From NCBI RefSeq assembly GCF_002167005.1, contig NZ_NHTN01000003.1:59474-123473 (forward strand): DNA of 64,000 bases. The letters run 5' to 3'. This document shows positions 1-8,597 of the stretch, piece after piece (position 1 is the first letter of the stretch; the number at the start of each line of letters is the position of its first letter). The notes beneath the pieces are model-generated. The model saw only the letters and a program-made list of their open reading frames with translations, was not told the DNA's origin and ran no database searches. Origin of the DNA: Indiicoccus explosivorum (GTDB lineage: Bacteria; Bacillota; Bacilli; Bacillales_A; Planococcaceae). Made by a program: the position numbers and the translations under genes.

Positions 1-398
1 TGACTGAAAAACCGTTACTTCCGTACGATCAGATCGGTGCGGAAAAACTGTCAGAGCTGCTTGACGCTTTCTATGAGCGCGTCGGCAAGCATCCGAAGCT
101 TAAGCCGATTTTTCCCGATGATTTATCTGAAACGATCCGGAAACAGAAACAGTTCCAGACGCAGTTTTTAGGAGGACCCAACCTCTATTCCGCCGAACAT
201 GGCCATCCGATGCTGAAAGCCCGGCATATGCCCTTCCCGATCACACCGGAACGGGCGCAGGCATGGCTTGAATGCATGAGCGAAGCCATGGATGAAGTCG
301 GCCTGGATGGGAAATTCCGCGAAATTTATTATCAGCGGCTCGTAATGACCGCTAACCATATGATCAATCGGCCTGACGACGAGGAGGGATGGGAGTGA
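1..398 (+). CDS. Truncated haemoglobin, group II (YjbI-like); only the first base of the start codon is missing
   Basis: The window opens on TG followed by ACT GAA AAA, so the A of a probable ATG lies one base upstream; otherwise the roughly 132-residue protein is complete. It is a small cytosolic haem protein that binds O2 or other diatomic ligands. Visible features are the FYERVGKHP segment of the B helix, the PIFPDD stretch, and the glycine-rich QFLGGP followed by HGHPMLKARH, whose last His is the expected proximal haem ligand. It overlaps the start region of spxH, a pairing also known in B. subtilis (yjbI next to yjbH). Family assignment is secure; the physiological ligand is not known from sequence. 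Confidence 0.88.
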   Translation, partial: TEKPLLPYDQIGAEKLSELLDAFYERVGKHPKLKPIFPDDLSETIRKQKQFQTQFLGGPNLYSAEHGHPMLKARHMPFPITPERAQAWLECMSEAMDEVGLDGKFREIYYQRLVMTANHMINRPDDEEGWE

Positions 399-1201
399 AC
401 AGCCGCGACTTGGCGCCGGATGTCTTTAACGCCTCTCAAGTCACGGACCCGGGAAAACCTTTGGAACTCTATGTATTCGTAAATCCGCTTTGTCCGGAAA
501 GCTGGAAGCTCCAGTCACTCATCCGCAAAATGCAGATCGAATACGGCACTTATTTCACCGTCCGGATGGTCCTTGCCACTAAGCTTTCAGCACTCAACAC
601 ATCCAAGGGCGGACAATCGGATGAAGCGCCAGCTATCACCCACCCTGTCCTTGCGTCGGTTGCCATCAAAGCGGCCGAACTCCAGGGGAAGAAAGCAGGG
701 CTCCGTTTTCTTCAGAAACTGCAGGAACACTTGTTTCTGAAGACAGAAAAAATCCCATCCTATTCTGTGCTGCTGGAAATCGCCGATGAAGCGAAGCTGG
801 ATCTGGAAGAGTTTCAGCTGGATTTCCATTCAGCACAGGCTTCGAAAGCATTCCAGTGCGATTTGCAGATCTCGCGGGAAATGGAAGTCGATGAAGCGCC
901 CAGCGTCGTGTTTTTCAACGAGAACATTGAAGATGAAGGCGTGAAAGTTTCCGGTCTTTATTCATATGATATTTACGAAGCGATTTTAAAGGAAATGCTC
1001 GGCAAGGAGAATCCTTCACGCCAGGATCCGCCGCCGATCGATGAGTTATTCAAAAAATACCAGACGCTGGCGACGCAGGAAATTGCGTCGATCTATAATA
1101 TTCCGGAACAGCTTGCGGAGCGGGAGCTAAAAAAACACATGCTCCAGCAGAAGCTTACTTGTGTAAACCTTCCGGAGGGCACTCTCTGGAAAATGAAATA
1201 G
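395..1201 (+). CDS. spxH: Spx-degradation adaptor SpxH (YjbH), DsbA/thioredoxin-like fold
   Basis: A cytosolic adaptor that in relatives presents the transcription factor Spx to ClpXP for proteolysis. The protein has an N-terminal thioredoxin-like strand (LELYVFVNPLCPES) followed by an all-helical body typical of DsbA-like folds, about 268 residues. An in-frame ATG at 389 is only one base from the GAGGAGG ribosome-binding site (381-387), whereas the GTG at 395 has a spacing of 7, so GTG is chosen. The active-site-like motif is CPES, not CxxC, so the second cysteine is a serine. It overlaps the globin gene by 4 bases and ends at a strong terminator. Its target spx lies 5.3 kb away on the other strand. 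Confidence 0.85.
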   Translation: MNSRDLAPDVFNASQVTDPGKPLELYVFVNPLCPESWKLQSLIRKMQIEYGTYFTVRMVLATKLSALNTSKGGQSDEAPAITHPVLASVAIKAAELQGKKAGLRFLQKLQEHLFLKTEKIPSYSVLLEIADEAKLDLEEFQLDFHSAQASKAFQCDLQISREMEVDEAPSVVFFNENIEDEGVKVSGLYSYDIYEAILKEMLGKENPSRQDPPPIDELFKKYQTLATQEIASIYNIPEQLAERELKKHMLQQKLTCVNLPEGTLWKMK

Positions 1202-1210
1202 TGGCACGAA

Positions 1211-1244
1211 AAAACCTCCTTCAAAAATGAAGGAGGTTTTTCAA
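1211..1244 (+). terminator. Rho-independent terminator after spxH
   Basis: A 12-bp perfect stem (AAAACCTCCTTC paired with GAAGGAGGTTTT) with a 6-base loop and T run lies 9 bases after the spxH stop. Confidence 0.9.
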
Positions 1245-1410
1245 TAAATAAAGGGGATGGGAGAAATGTTCACGCTCAAACAAAGGGGTGTAAGTTTGGT
1301 TGTGATTTATTTCACATCCTTACTTTATCATGCCATAATTGTTTATGCAATATTTCACAAGTATTTTCACATCTTTGTCACAAACCGGCGATTTTCTTCT
1401 TCTCCATAAA
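1245..1410. other. Convergent intergenic region with a Rex-like palindrome
   Basis: No gene is visible. The region holds TTGTGA-N6-TCACAT at 1300-1317, resembling a Rex operator, and further TTCACA copies at 1354-1359 and 1366-1371. Because the flanking genes converge here there is no obvious promoter to control, so the palindrome may be fortuitous. Confidence 0.3.
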
Positions 1411-2322
1411 TTATTGTGGAGAAACAAGGGTGAACATAGTCAGCTCCGGTTTGCAGTTGAATCGGATGGGAATGGTGCTCATCCCGATTCCTCTATTGAC
1501 GTAAAGCCGGTTTCCTTCAGCCCCATAGCCGTCAATCCATCCATCGGCGTGGACTTCCGTATTGGACGTCAGGGACATCCAAGACCATTCCGGCAAGCCC
1601 GGCAGCCGGATCTGCCCTCCGTGAGTATGCCCTGCTATGGCGAGAGGAGCGGCATCCGCTTTAATTTCATCGAACGAATTCGGATTGTGCATCATGACCA
1701 CACGTGGTGCCTCAGCCGGAATGTCATTCAGCGCTTCAGCCGGGACATCGTTATCCGCCCATTCAGAGCCGATTCCGGCGATGAAAAGCCCCGGCTCTCC
1801 TTCAGGCAGCACAGCACCTTCTCCGTCGAGCGCCACCGCTTCATTGTGAAGAATCTGGATGCCGATGTCCTGCAGTGCGTTCCGCAGACGTTCCGCCGCT
1901 TCCGGATCGGGATTTCCGCCATTCTCTTTCTGCAGGCCGAAATCGTGGTTCCCCAGCACTGCGTAAACCGGGATGGATGCTTCCCCGATCGGCCGGAGCA
2001 CTTCAAGCGCCTGTGCAACTTCCTGCTCGGACTGGTCGTTCACGTGATAAATAAAGTCCCCCAGCATCAGTACGGCCACGGGATCCCGCTCCACGATCTC
2101 CGCTACTGCTTCTTCGACCGTGCTGCCGTTATCGAGCCACATGCCGATCTGATAATCACCGATTACCGCTACTTCCTGCCCTTCCCATTCTTCCGGAAGG
2201 TTCGGAATGACCGCTGTTTCCTCTTCTACATCCAGCAGTCTCGGCTCAATGAGCCCGTAAATCAAAAAAGCGCCGATTGCCAGCGCAACTGCCACTAAAA
2301 TCGTCTTGAGTGTCGCCCCCAT
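1411..2322 (-). CDS. Membrane-anchored calcineurin-like metallophosphoesterase
   Basis: A 303-residue protein with an N-terminal membrane anchor (residues about 6-24, TILVAVALAIGAFLIYGLI) and an extracytoplasmic or membrane-proximal phosphoesterase domain. Metal-ligand blocks occur in the correct order: GDYQIG (a variant of the usual D-x-H), MLGDFIYH, GNHDFG, VVMMHNP and GHTHGGQIRLPG. The Gln in the first motif is found in the YkuE/YkoQ-like branch, so loss of activity need not follow. The substrate cannot be told; members of this branch are often lipid or nucleotide phosphoesterases. A clear AGGAGGAGA ribosome-binding site precedes the ATG. It stands alone between spxH and pepF. Confidence 0.82.
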   Translation of the reverse strand: MGATLKTILVAVALAIGAFLIYGLIEPRLLDVEEETAVIPNLPEEWEGQEVAVIGDYQIGMWLDNGSTVEEAVAEIVERDPVAVLMLGDFIYHVNDQSEQEVAQALEVLRPIGEASIPVYAVLGNHDFGLQKENGGNPDPEAAERLRNALQDIGIQILHNEAVALDGEGAVLPEGEPGLFIAGIGSEWADNDVPAEALNDIPAEAPRVVMMHNPNSFDEIKADAAPLAIAGHTHGGQIRLPGLPEWSWMSLTSNTEVHADGWIDGYGAEGNRLYVNRGIGMSTIPIRFNCKPELTMFTLVSPQ

Positions 2323-2430
2323 ACATTCTCCTCCTGTTCGGCTTCTTTTATAATTAGGTGCTTTCTATTCATAAATAGTTTTCCCAAGGCATTTCGGCCT
2401 AAACATTTAACCATACAGTCTATTAACGCA

Positions 2431-2462
2431 AAAAGGACCGGACAGCCGGCCCGGTCCTTTTC
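2431..2462 (-). terminator. Terminator after pepF
   Basis: AAAAGGACCGG and CCGGTCCTTTT form an 11-bp stem with a 10-base loop just past the pepF stop; A and T runs on both sides could let it act in both directions. Confidence 0.85.
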
Positions 2463-2465
2463 GTG

Positions 2466-4277
2466 CTATTCATGTTTCAGCAATAATTTTTCGAGTTCAT
2501 CAAGTTTTTCTCCGAACACCCTGCAGGCTTCTTCGACTGGAGCTGCGGACGTCATATCGACTCCGGCCGCCTTCAGTACCTCTATCGGGTAATCCGAGCT
2601 CCCCGCCTTCAGGAAGTTGTCGATATACCGGCGCACGCCCGATTCGCCTTCCTCCAGGATTTGGTTGCTCAACGCTACTGCAGCGCTGAAGCCCGTTGCA
2701 TACTGGAATACATAGTAATTGTAGTAAAAATGCGGAATCCGTGCCCATTCAAGCCCGATTTCCTCATCGGCCACCGCATCCTCGCCGAAGTATTTTTTGT
2801 TGAGTTCATAATAGACTTCCGTCAGACGGTCGGCAGTCAGCGCTTCACCGTTCCGATCCATTTCGTGGATCAAATGTTCGAACTCCGCAAACATCGTCTG
2901 GCGGAAAACCGTCCCTCTGAAACCATCCAGCCAGCGGTTCAGAAGGTAAATGTGCTCCTGTTCATTTTGCGTATTCTTGACGAGGTAATCATTCAGCAGC
3001 GCTTCATTACAAGTGGAAGCGACTTCCGCAACGAAAATGGAATAATCGCTGTAGACGTACGGCTGATTCTGCCATGTGTAATAACTGTGCACACTGTGGC
3101 CGAACTCGTGGGCGAGCGTAAAAAGATTTTCGATGTTATCGTTCCAGTTCATCAGGATATACGGATTCGTGCCGTATGCCCCTGAAGAATAAGCACCGCT
3201 GCGCTTGCCTTTCGTTTCGACCACATCCACCCACCGGTTCGCGATGCCTTCTTTCAGGATATTCTGGTACTCTTCTCCGAGAGGAGCCAATCCTTTGAGC
3301 ATCAGTTCCTGCGCTTCTTCGTACTTCGTATCCATGTCCACTTCCTTCACAAGCGGCGTGTACATATCGTACATATGGACTTCATCGACGCCCAGCACTT
3401 TTTTCCGGAGGCTCACATACCGGTGCAGCAAGTGGAGGTTCTTATTGACCGTATCCACCAGATTCTCGTACACGCTTTCCGGAATGTGATCGGAAGACAG
3501 AGCAGCTTCCCGCGCGGATTTGTAGTTGCGGATACGCGCATTCACGTTATCCCGCTTAACTGTGCCGGCAAGCGTGGAAGCGAACGTGTTGCGGAACTTC
3601 CCGTACGTTTCATAAACCGCCTGGAACGCATCCTGCCTCACCCGCCGGTCGCCGCTTTCAAGGAACCGGATATACCGGCCGTGCGTCACCTGCACTTCTT
3701 CCCCGTCTTCGTCTTTGATGGATGGGAACTCGAGGTCCGCATTGTTCAGCATACCGAACGTCTGGGACGGCGCGGCGGTCACTTCCGCCAGCTGGGCCAT
3801 CAGGGCTTCCTGTTCTGCAGGGAGCACATGCGGCCGCATATCGTTCAGTTCCTTCAGTTCCTGTCTGTAGACATGGAGTTTTTCATTTTCTTCAATAAAC
3901 CCTGCCAGTTTTTCTTCCTCCATCGCCAGAATTTCAGGCGTCAGGAAAGACAGAGCGGCACCGGTAGCTGCCATCATCGATTTCATGCGGCTGTCCATCG
4001 CCTGATAGCGGGAATTTGCGGTATCCTGATCATAGCGCATGTGGGCGTATGTATAGAGCCGGTGAAGACGCTCTGTCAGCTCATCCCGGTAAGACAGCAC
4101 GTGATACAGCGCATCGGAGCTTTCTTCCAGCGTCCCTTCATATGTGCCCGCTTTGGATGCAAGCGCTGAAACCTCCTCGAATTCCTTTTCCCATGCCTCG
4201 TCGGTCGGAAAGATGTCTTCCAGCCGCCAAGTCAGTTCCGTCGGCACTTCGGCCCGTGTCATCACTTTATTGCTCAT
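2466..4277 (-). CDS. pepF: Oligoendopeptidase F (M3B zinc metallopeptidase)
   Basis: A cytosolic zinc peptidase that cuts short peptides, plausibly those brought in by the nearby Opp transporter. The protein is 603 residues, the usual family length. The zinc motif HEFGH is at residues 390-394 (FTLAHEFGHSVH), with a third-ligand Glu in the following VAEVASTCNEA helix. The N-terminal helical PepF domain and the C-terminal GIEW/ARIPHFYYNYYVFQYATG segment typical of the family are present. It lies 41 bases downstream of coiA on the same strand, so the two are probably co-transcribed, as in B. subtilis. Confidence 0.96.
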   Translation of the reverse strand: MSNKVMTRAEVPTELTWRLEDIFPTDEAWEKEFEEVSALASKAGTYEGTLEESSDALYHVLSYRDELTERLHRLYTYAHMRYDQDTANSRYQAMDSRMKSMMAATGAALSFLTPEILAMEEEKLAGFIEENEKLHVYRQELKELNDMRPHVLPAEQEALMAQLAEVTAAPSQTFGMLNNADLEFPSIKDEDGEEVQVTHGRYIRFLESGDRRVRQDAFQAVYETYGKFRNTFASTLAGTVKRDNVNARIRNYKSAREAALSSDHIPESVYENLVDTVNKNLHLLHRYVSLRKKVLGVDEVHMYDMYTPLVKEVDMDTKYEEAQELMLKGLAPLGEEYQNILKEGIANRWVDVVETKGKRSGAYSSGAYGTNPYILMNWNDNIENLFTLAHEFGHSVHSYYTWQNQPYVYSDYSIFVAEVASTCNEALLNDYLVKNTQNEQEHIYLLNRWLDGFRGTVFRQTMFAEFEHLIHEMDRNGEALTADRLTEVYYELNKKYFGEDAVADEEIGLEWARIPHFYYNYYVFQYATGFSAAVALSNQILEEGESGVRRYIDNFLKAGSSDYPIEVLKAAGVDMTSAAPVEEACRVFGEKLDELEKLLLKHE

Positions 4278-4318
4278 TGTGCAGCCCTCGCTTTTCTTTT
4301 TCCAGTTTCATTCCTCTT

Positions 4319-5398
4319 TTATTTTCTCAACGTTCCTACTGTTTTGCAACTTTCAGCATAAAGCCGGCTGATGGCTTCCTCGCGTGTTGGTGCGTGACCG
4401 GCAAGGCGGCAAAGTTTTTTATAGCGACGCATCACGCCAGAGAGCGCTTCCGCACCGGTGCGCCCGCCATCAAACACCCGGGCAGGCAGCCGGGCAGGGT
4501 CGAAGGCTGCCCTTTGGGCCAGGAGCTGCCACTCCACCAGATGGCAGCGAAATAGCGCTCCGGCTTCAATCGGTATCCCGACGGACCATGGCAGATTTTT
4601 CGGATCATAGCCGAGCCGGTACATTGTCCGCCAGACCGGATTGGAAATGCTCTTTCCTTTATAGCTCTGCGATCGGAAAAATTTATCCCGCTCCGCTTCA
4701 AACAGCTGAAACAGCTCCGTGAATTCCGGCTTTGTCAGCCGCTTCGGCCGGGCGAAAGGATACACTTGATCGTTCAGAGGCAGCGTCTTCACTTTTCCTG
4801 CCCATTGTGTCGCAGAAATGCGATACAAATTGGACACGTAAGTGAATAAAGCGGTTTCAGGATCAAAGAACAGGATTTCTCCTTGCCGGGTTGCTGCTTC
4901 CTGTTCAAATGCTTTCAGCCTGACGAGCCGGATGCCTTCTTCCTGAGGAGCAGGTGTTCCGAAGAGCCATACCGGATGAAATCCGGCCGCTTCATACTGG
5001 TTTGTCCGTCTTGCGATTTCCTCTTTGGTGATGGGGCTGCACTGGTACTCGAGTATATCGGAATCTTGGACTTGGATGTCGGCACGCTGAGCAATGGAAG
5101 GGATAAAAACTTCAAGGCGGACCGGGATACCCCGCTCCTGGAAAAAACCGTAAAGTCTGCTTTTGCCTGCAAGATGTCTTGGGGATTCGGGTTCACTGTA
5201 GATGGAACATGAAGAAAAATGACGGTGAGCGAAATGGGGGGTTCTCACGCTGCCTGCTTTCAGGATAAGCTGTCCGAAGCACTGAGGACACGAAAAGGAT
5301 TGTTTTTCCCTCAGCACTCTGAGGTGTGCCGGTTCCATGGAATTACATATGGTGAACAGCTGTCCGTTGGAAGTTCGGGCGACCAGTATAGGGATCAC
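4319..5398 (-). CDS. coiA: Competence protein CoiA, nuclease-like
   Basis: CoiA supports recombination of incoming DNA during natural transformation. After a short N-terminal zinc-finger-like region with a CPQCFGQL pair and HFAHRHFSSCS, the protein has a restriction-endonuclease-like core: RADIQV followed by ILEYQCS, matching the D...ExQ metal-binding pattern, and then the conserved NQYEAAGFHPVWLFG. The open frame extends further upstream, but the added residues are not CoiA-like. The GTG at 5396-5398 sits behind GGAAAGGAAAGGA and gives a 359-residue protein aligned to the family N-terminus. A TTGTGC-17-TATACT promoter-like pair at 5412-5440 lies so close that it would leave almost no leader, so I do not rely on it. 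Confidence 0.85.
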   Translation of the reverse strand: MIPILVARTSNGQLFTICNSMEPAHLRVLREKQSFSCPQCFGQLILKAGSVRTPHFAHRHFSSCSIYSEPESPRHLAGKSRLYGFFQERGIPVRLEVFIPSIAQRADIQVQDSDILEYQCSPITKEEIARRTNQYEAAGFHPVWLFGTPAPQEEGIRLVRLKAFEQEAATRQGEILFFDPETALFTYVSNLYRISATQWAGKVKTLPLNDQVYPFARPKRLTKPEFTELFQLFEAERDKFFRSQSYKGKSISNPVWRTMYRLGYDPKNLPWSVGIPIEAGALFRCHLVEWQLLAQRAAFDPARLPARVFDGGRTGAEALSGVMRRYKKLCRLAGHAPTREEAISRLYAESCKTVGTLRK

Positions 5399-5540
5399 TC
5401 CTTTCCTTTCCAGTATAATTTTCCGTATCCGAATGCACAATGAGGCGAATTTGTGAAGAGTGGCAATTTTCCGCCGCTTGTCAGCGGAACAGCTATCCTC
5501 GCCGGCGGAATAGGGACTGCATGGCGAAAAAAGGAACAAC

Positions 5541-5572
5541 AAAAAACCTCCTTCAGCAGGAAGGAGGTTTTC
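5541..5572 (-). terminator. Terminator at the end of mecA
   Basis: A 12-bp perfect stem, AAAACCTCCTTC with GAAGGAGGTTTT, begins at the last base of the mecA stop codon and is followed on the minus strand by TTTTTTGTTGTT. It separates mecA from coiA. Confidence 0.9.
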
Positions 5573-6227
5573 AGCCGAAATAATGTCCGATATTTTCAAG
5601 TGCCCGGTCTTTGAATATTTCCTGGCCATATTCCTGAAGGCGATGTACCGTTGTCATCGAACCTTCCAGGTGCTCGGAAATGATGCTGACGTAATTCTGG
5701 ATATCCTCATCGGAGTGCAGAATTTCATCGAATGCCACATAAAGATAGTAGCTGCCTTCGAAGAAATAAAGCTGGGAATCCAGCTGGACATACTTCAAGT
5801 TCTTGGCAACCGGGACCAGTTCTTCCACTTCCGACAGGGAGAACGTATAATCCAGCCGGCCTGCGGTATGCTGATCGAATACCGGATCATATCCATCTGC
5901 ACTGAAATCAGTGCCGTCTTCACCCATGAACATCTTTCTCCGCTCTTCCAGTTCGCCTGGAATGTCCATTTTCTGGCCGTCTTTTGTAAGCTGCGCTTTC
6001 GTAACTGTCACTTCAAGCCCTTTATCCATCGCCTGAACTTGGATCCACAGCGGTCCTTCCAGCTCGAAATCCGCTTCTTCGTGGACCTCGTCCATCATTT
6101 CCCAAAAGAGCTCTTCACTTTTTTCTTTATTGAACCATATCTCATCGCGCGTAAATCCTCGTTCTTCAACATCGACATAGGAAATGTAAAACTTTACTGT
6201 ATTATCATTTATGCGCTCAATGTCCAT
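5571..6227 (-). CDS. mecA: Adaptor protein MecA
   Basis: MecA binds substrates (ComK in B. subtilis) through its N-terminal domain and assembles and activates the ClpC hexamer through its C-terminal domain. The 218-residue protein has the characteristic start MDIERINDNTVKFYISYVDVE, an acidic linker around residues 85-130, and a C-terminal domain with YSFSL-like and LYFFEGSYYLYVAF strands ending in HRLQEYG. The AGAGGAGAGA ribosome-binding site is strong. The position between spx and coiA is conserved in Bacillus, and both mecA and spx link this block to Clp proteolysis. Confidence 0.95.
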   Translation of the reverse strand: MDIERINDNTVKFYISYVDVEERGFTRDEIWFNKEKSEELFWEMMDEVHEEADFELEGPLWIQVQAMDKGLEVTVTKAQLTKDGQKMDIPGELEERRKMFMGEDGTDFSADGYDPVFDQHTAGRLDYTFSLSEVEELVPVAKNLKYVQLDSQLYFFEGSYYLYVAFDEILHSDEDIQNYVSIISEHLEGSMTTVHRLQEYGQEIFKDRALENIGHYFG

Positions 6228-6522
6228 TTTACATCTCTCCTCTCGAAATGGACTGGAAGAATCATTCTCCTAATCCGGGCTTTGAAATCCATCTATTCTT
6301 ACCCTTCCCCATTTCAAGGCAATAAAATCATCACACGGGAAAGTAAAGTGAGTTTAACTTAAATAGGGTGCAGATGCAACTAAAAAAACCAGGAATGGGT
6401 TCTTCAATCGCTATCGTAAAAGAATACCGCATTGCCACCAAATCCGAAAAAGGATAGAAAAAAGCCGCCGGATTTATCGTTATGTGTTTTCAACGGATCC
6501 GGTCAGCTTTTGCATTTCTATT
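6228..6522. other. mecA leader and spx 3' region
   Basis: About 300 bases without a gene. It contains the spx terminator (6458-6511) and the mecA ribosome-binding site; I do not see a convincing -35/-10 pair for mecA. Confidence 0.4.
6458..6511 (-). terminator. Terminator after spx
   Basis: Read on the minus strand, AAAGC...CCGGAT pairs with ATCCGG...GCTTTTTT around an inner CGTT/AACG stem; the arm ends in six T. It is long and interrupted by an internal bulge. Confidence 0.65.
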
Positions 6523-6921
6523 CTAATTCACCATGCGCTGTGCTTCGAGCAGCTGGTAAGCCCGCACTTTCCGCGGCAGGAACCGGCGGATTTCATCTTC
6601 ATTGTATCCGACCTGCAGCCGCTTTTCGTCCATGATGATCGGACGGCGGAGCAATCCTGGATGCTCTTGAATCAGCTCATACAGACGCTGTAAAGGAAGC
6701 GATTCGAGATCGACATTCAGCTTCTGGAAAATTTTCGAACGGGTTGAAATGATTTCATCCGTCCCATCTTCCGTCATCCGGAGGATCTCTTTAATCTCAC
6801 TGATAGTCAGCGGTTCAGAAAAGATGTTCCGTTCTGTATATGGAATATCGTGTTCTTCCAGCCACGCTTTCGCTTTTCTGCATGAGGTACAACTTGGTGA
6901 AGTAAACAATGTTACGATCAC
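6523..6921 (-). CDS. spx: Redox-sensing transcriptional regulator Spx
   Basis: Spx binds the RNA polymerase alpha C-terminal domain and redirects transcription under disulfide stress. This is the canonical Spx rather than a general ArsC-family paralogue: the CTSC redox switch is in [20 protein letters not shown], and [19 protein letters not shown] carries the Arg and Gly needed for alpha-CTD contact. Two GTG codons are possible; the inner one at 6919-6921 is 9 bases from AAAGGAA (6931-6937), whereas the outer one touches it. The inner start gives 132 residues beginning [11 protein letters not shown], as in B. subtilis. spxH, encoding its degradation adaptor, lies 5.3 kb away. Confidence 0.95.
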   Translation of the reverse strand: MIVTLFTSPSCTSCRKAKAWLEEHDIPYTERNIFSEPLTISEIKEILRMTEDGTDEIISTRSKIFQKLNVDLESLPLQRLYELIQEHPGLLRRPIIMDEKRLQVGYNEDEIRRFLPRKVRAYQLLEAQRMVN

Positions 6922-6930
6922 TGCGGACAC

Positions 6931-7251
6931 TTCCTTTCGGATTCGGCGAAAATATGAACTATTTTCAAATTAGAATCACTTTAATTTAGAAGGCTAAACT
7001 CATTATACAACATACGTTCTCGTTTTCATATACAATGGTCATAAAAAATGTGACATTTTATTGTTGCGCTTACATAAGCAATACATCCCAATGAAACTCT
7101 TCTTCTAGTATGGTATTAATTTACCCTTCCCTTTTAAAAACTAAACTCTATTTTAGAGACAAAATTATTCTCATTTAGCCCGATTAAGCTGAAAAAGAAT
7201 CCTTTACTGAATTATACGTTTGACAGCCTGAAAAGTTTCAGGAACCTCAAA
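6931..7251. other. AT-rich region upstream of spx
   Basis: No gene is visible. On the minus strand a perfect TATAAT (7002-7007) lies about 80 bases upstream of the spx start but has no good -35 at 17 bp. Several promoters may sit here, as they do for spx in B. subtilis; I cannot assign regulator sites. Confidence 0.35.
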
Positions 7252-7279
7252 AAAACCGCTCCGATTAAAGAGCGGTTTT
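7252..7279 (-). terminator. Terminator after the glycoside-hydrolase-like pseudogene
   Basis: AAAACCGCTC and GAGCGGTTTT form a 10-bp stem three bases past the stop of the 7282-8489 reading frame. Confidence 0.85.
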
Positions 7280-7281
7280 CT

Positions 7282-8489
7282 TTATTCCGGCGTGTAATCC
7301 ACGCCAGGCGTATAGCTGTTTCCGGCATTCCACAAAAGGAACTCCTCTATGCCGTTATCGTTCAGCGCGCGGATTTGGGCTTCCACTTCCTCTTTACCGT
7401 AGACTTTGTAATTCCCGTCTCCGAGATAAGAAGCGGTGAAGTCCTGGATCCAAGGACGGGAAACGGGTGGGGTCTCAAGCGTTTCCATGCGCTTGTTCTC
7501 GACTTTTGCATACTCTGCGACAAGCTCATAAGGATGCAGATCCGGTTTTTCAAGACCGAAGTACGGTCCCCAATGGCTCGGGTAGATCATAGCGGAGATT
7601 ACATCGACATTCTCGGAGATTTTCGAGAAATTCTGTCCGATATTCGGCGCGGCAGGAATGGTCGCCGCATAGCCGAAAATATCGACGGAGACATCGACGT
7701 CATACGGCTCCAGTTTCTTCTCAGCATAGTCAACAAAATCAGTGACCGCCTGCACACGGGCTTGCACCGGATCTTCCATATCGGCATATTCGCCCATCTC
7801 AAAATTCAGGTTGTCGGCCAGGTAACCGAATCCTTCCGGAAAACGGACGTAATCGAACTGGATTTCCTGGAACCCCATTTTTGCCGCTTCAATCGCGATC
7901 TGCACATTGTAATCCCATACTTCCTTCATGAACGGACTTACGAACGCTTCTCCGCGTCCGTTTTTGTATACTTCTCCGCTGTCGTATGTGTAAGAGAGGT
8001 CCGGCCTTTTCTCGGCAAGCTCGGTGTCCTTGAACACGACGACACGGGCAATCGGATAGATCTGCTTTTCTTCCATTTCCTCGAGCAGCCGCGCGGGTCT
8101 CCGATATAGGGACGGCCGATTCCATAATCAGCGAGCGGTGAATCCGCTTTCGGTTCGTACGTCAAATTCCCGAAATCATCTTTTACATCAATGACCATGG
8201 CATTCAGATCAGTCGATCCGACATATTCTGCAAGCTGGTCGAAACGGGCTCCGCCAGCAGAGTGGCCTGTCAGGAATATTCCCCTTACCGCGTCCGGGTA
8301 CTCAAAATCCAAACCTGAGTCGTAAAAAAACAATTCGGTGGACGCGACCAGTTCAGGATCAATAGAAGCCATACTGTATGTACGGGTTGAAAATTCCTCC
8401 TGGTTCTGCTGCTCTTCAGCGCTTACGGCTGGAACAGCGGTCAGAGTGAAAGCAGCAGCAGCGAAGGTAAGTTGTTTCAGCCACTTCAT
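7282..8489 (-). pseudogene. Secreted putative glycoside hydrolase (DUF4015 family), broken by a -1 frameshift
   Basis: Two overlapping frames together make one protein of about 402 residues. The first part starts with a signal peptide (MKWLKQLTFAAAAFTLTAVPAVSA) chosen by the AGAGGTG site, and runs through GIFLTGHSAGG and NAMVIDVKDDFGNLTY to YIGDP. The second resumes at LLEEMEEKQIYPIARVVVFKD and continues through FQEIQFDYVRFPEG and SAMIYPSHW to EEFLLWNAGNSYTP, all typical of the DUF4015 TIM-barrel family. The frame is lost at 8088-8096, where one base of an expected GCGCG run is missing. It is either a real inactivation or a sequencing error in a GC run. Both halves otherwise look well conserved, which favours a recent or artefactual change. 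Confidence 0.85.
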
Positions 8490-8560
8490 TCTTTGCAGCA
8501 CCTCTTCTCTATAGTTCCTTCCATTTTAACAAGCTCTCCGCCGGATTGAAAGCAAAAAAA

Positions 8561-8586
8561 AGGTGACGCCCGAATAAGCGTCACCT
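8561..8586 (-). terminator. Terminator after oppF
   Basis: AGGTGACGC and GCGTCACCT form a 9-bp stem with an 8-base loop followed on the minus strand by eight T; it closes the opp operon. Confidence 0.9.
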
Positions 8587-8597
8587 CTTTCATCCTG

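Noticed and set aside
5412..5440. Promoter TTGTGC-17-TATACT for coiA
   Set aside because: Predicted start of transcription would fall inside the ribosome-binding site of the chosen start codon, so it is not listed as a feature.
6523..6930. Spx starting at the outer GTG (6930)
   Set aside because: That codon touches the AAAGGAA site; the inner GTG at 6921 has correct spacing and gives the family N-terminus.
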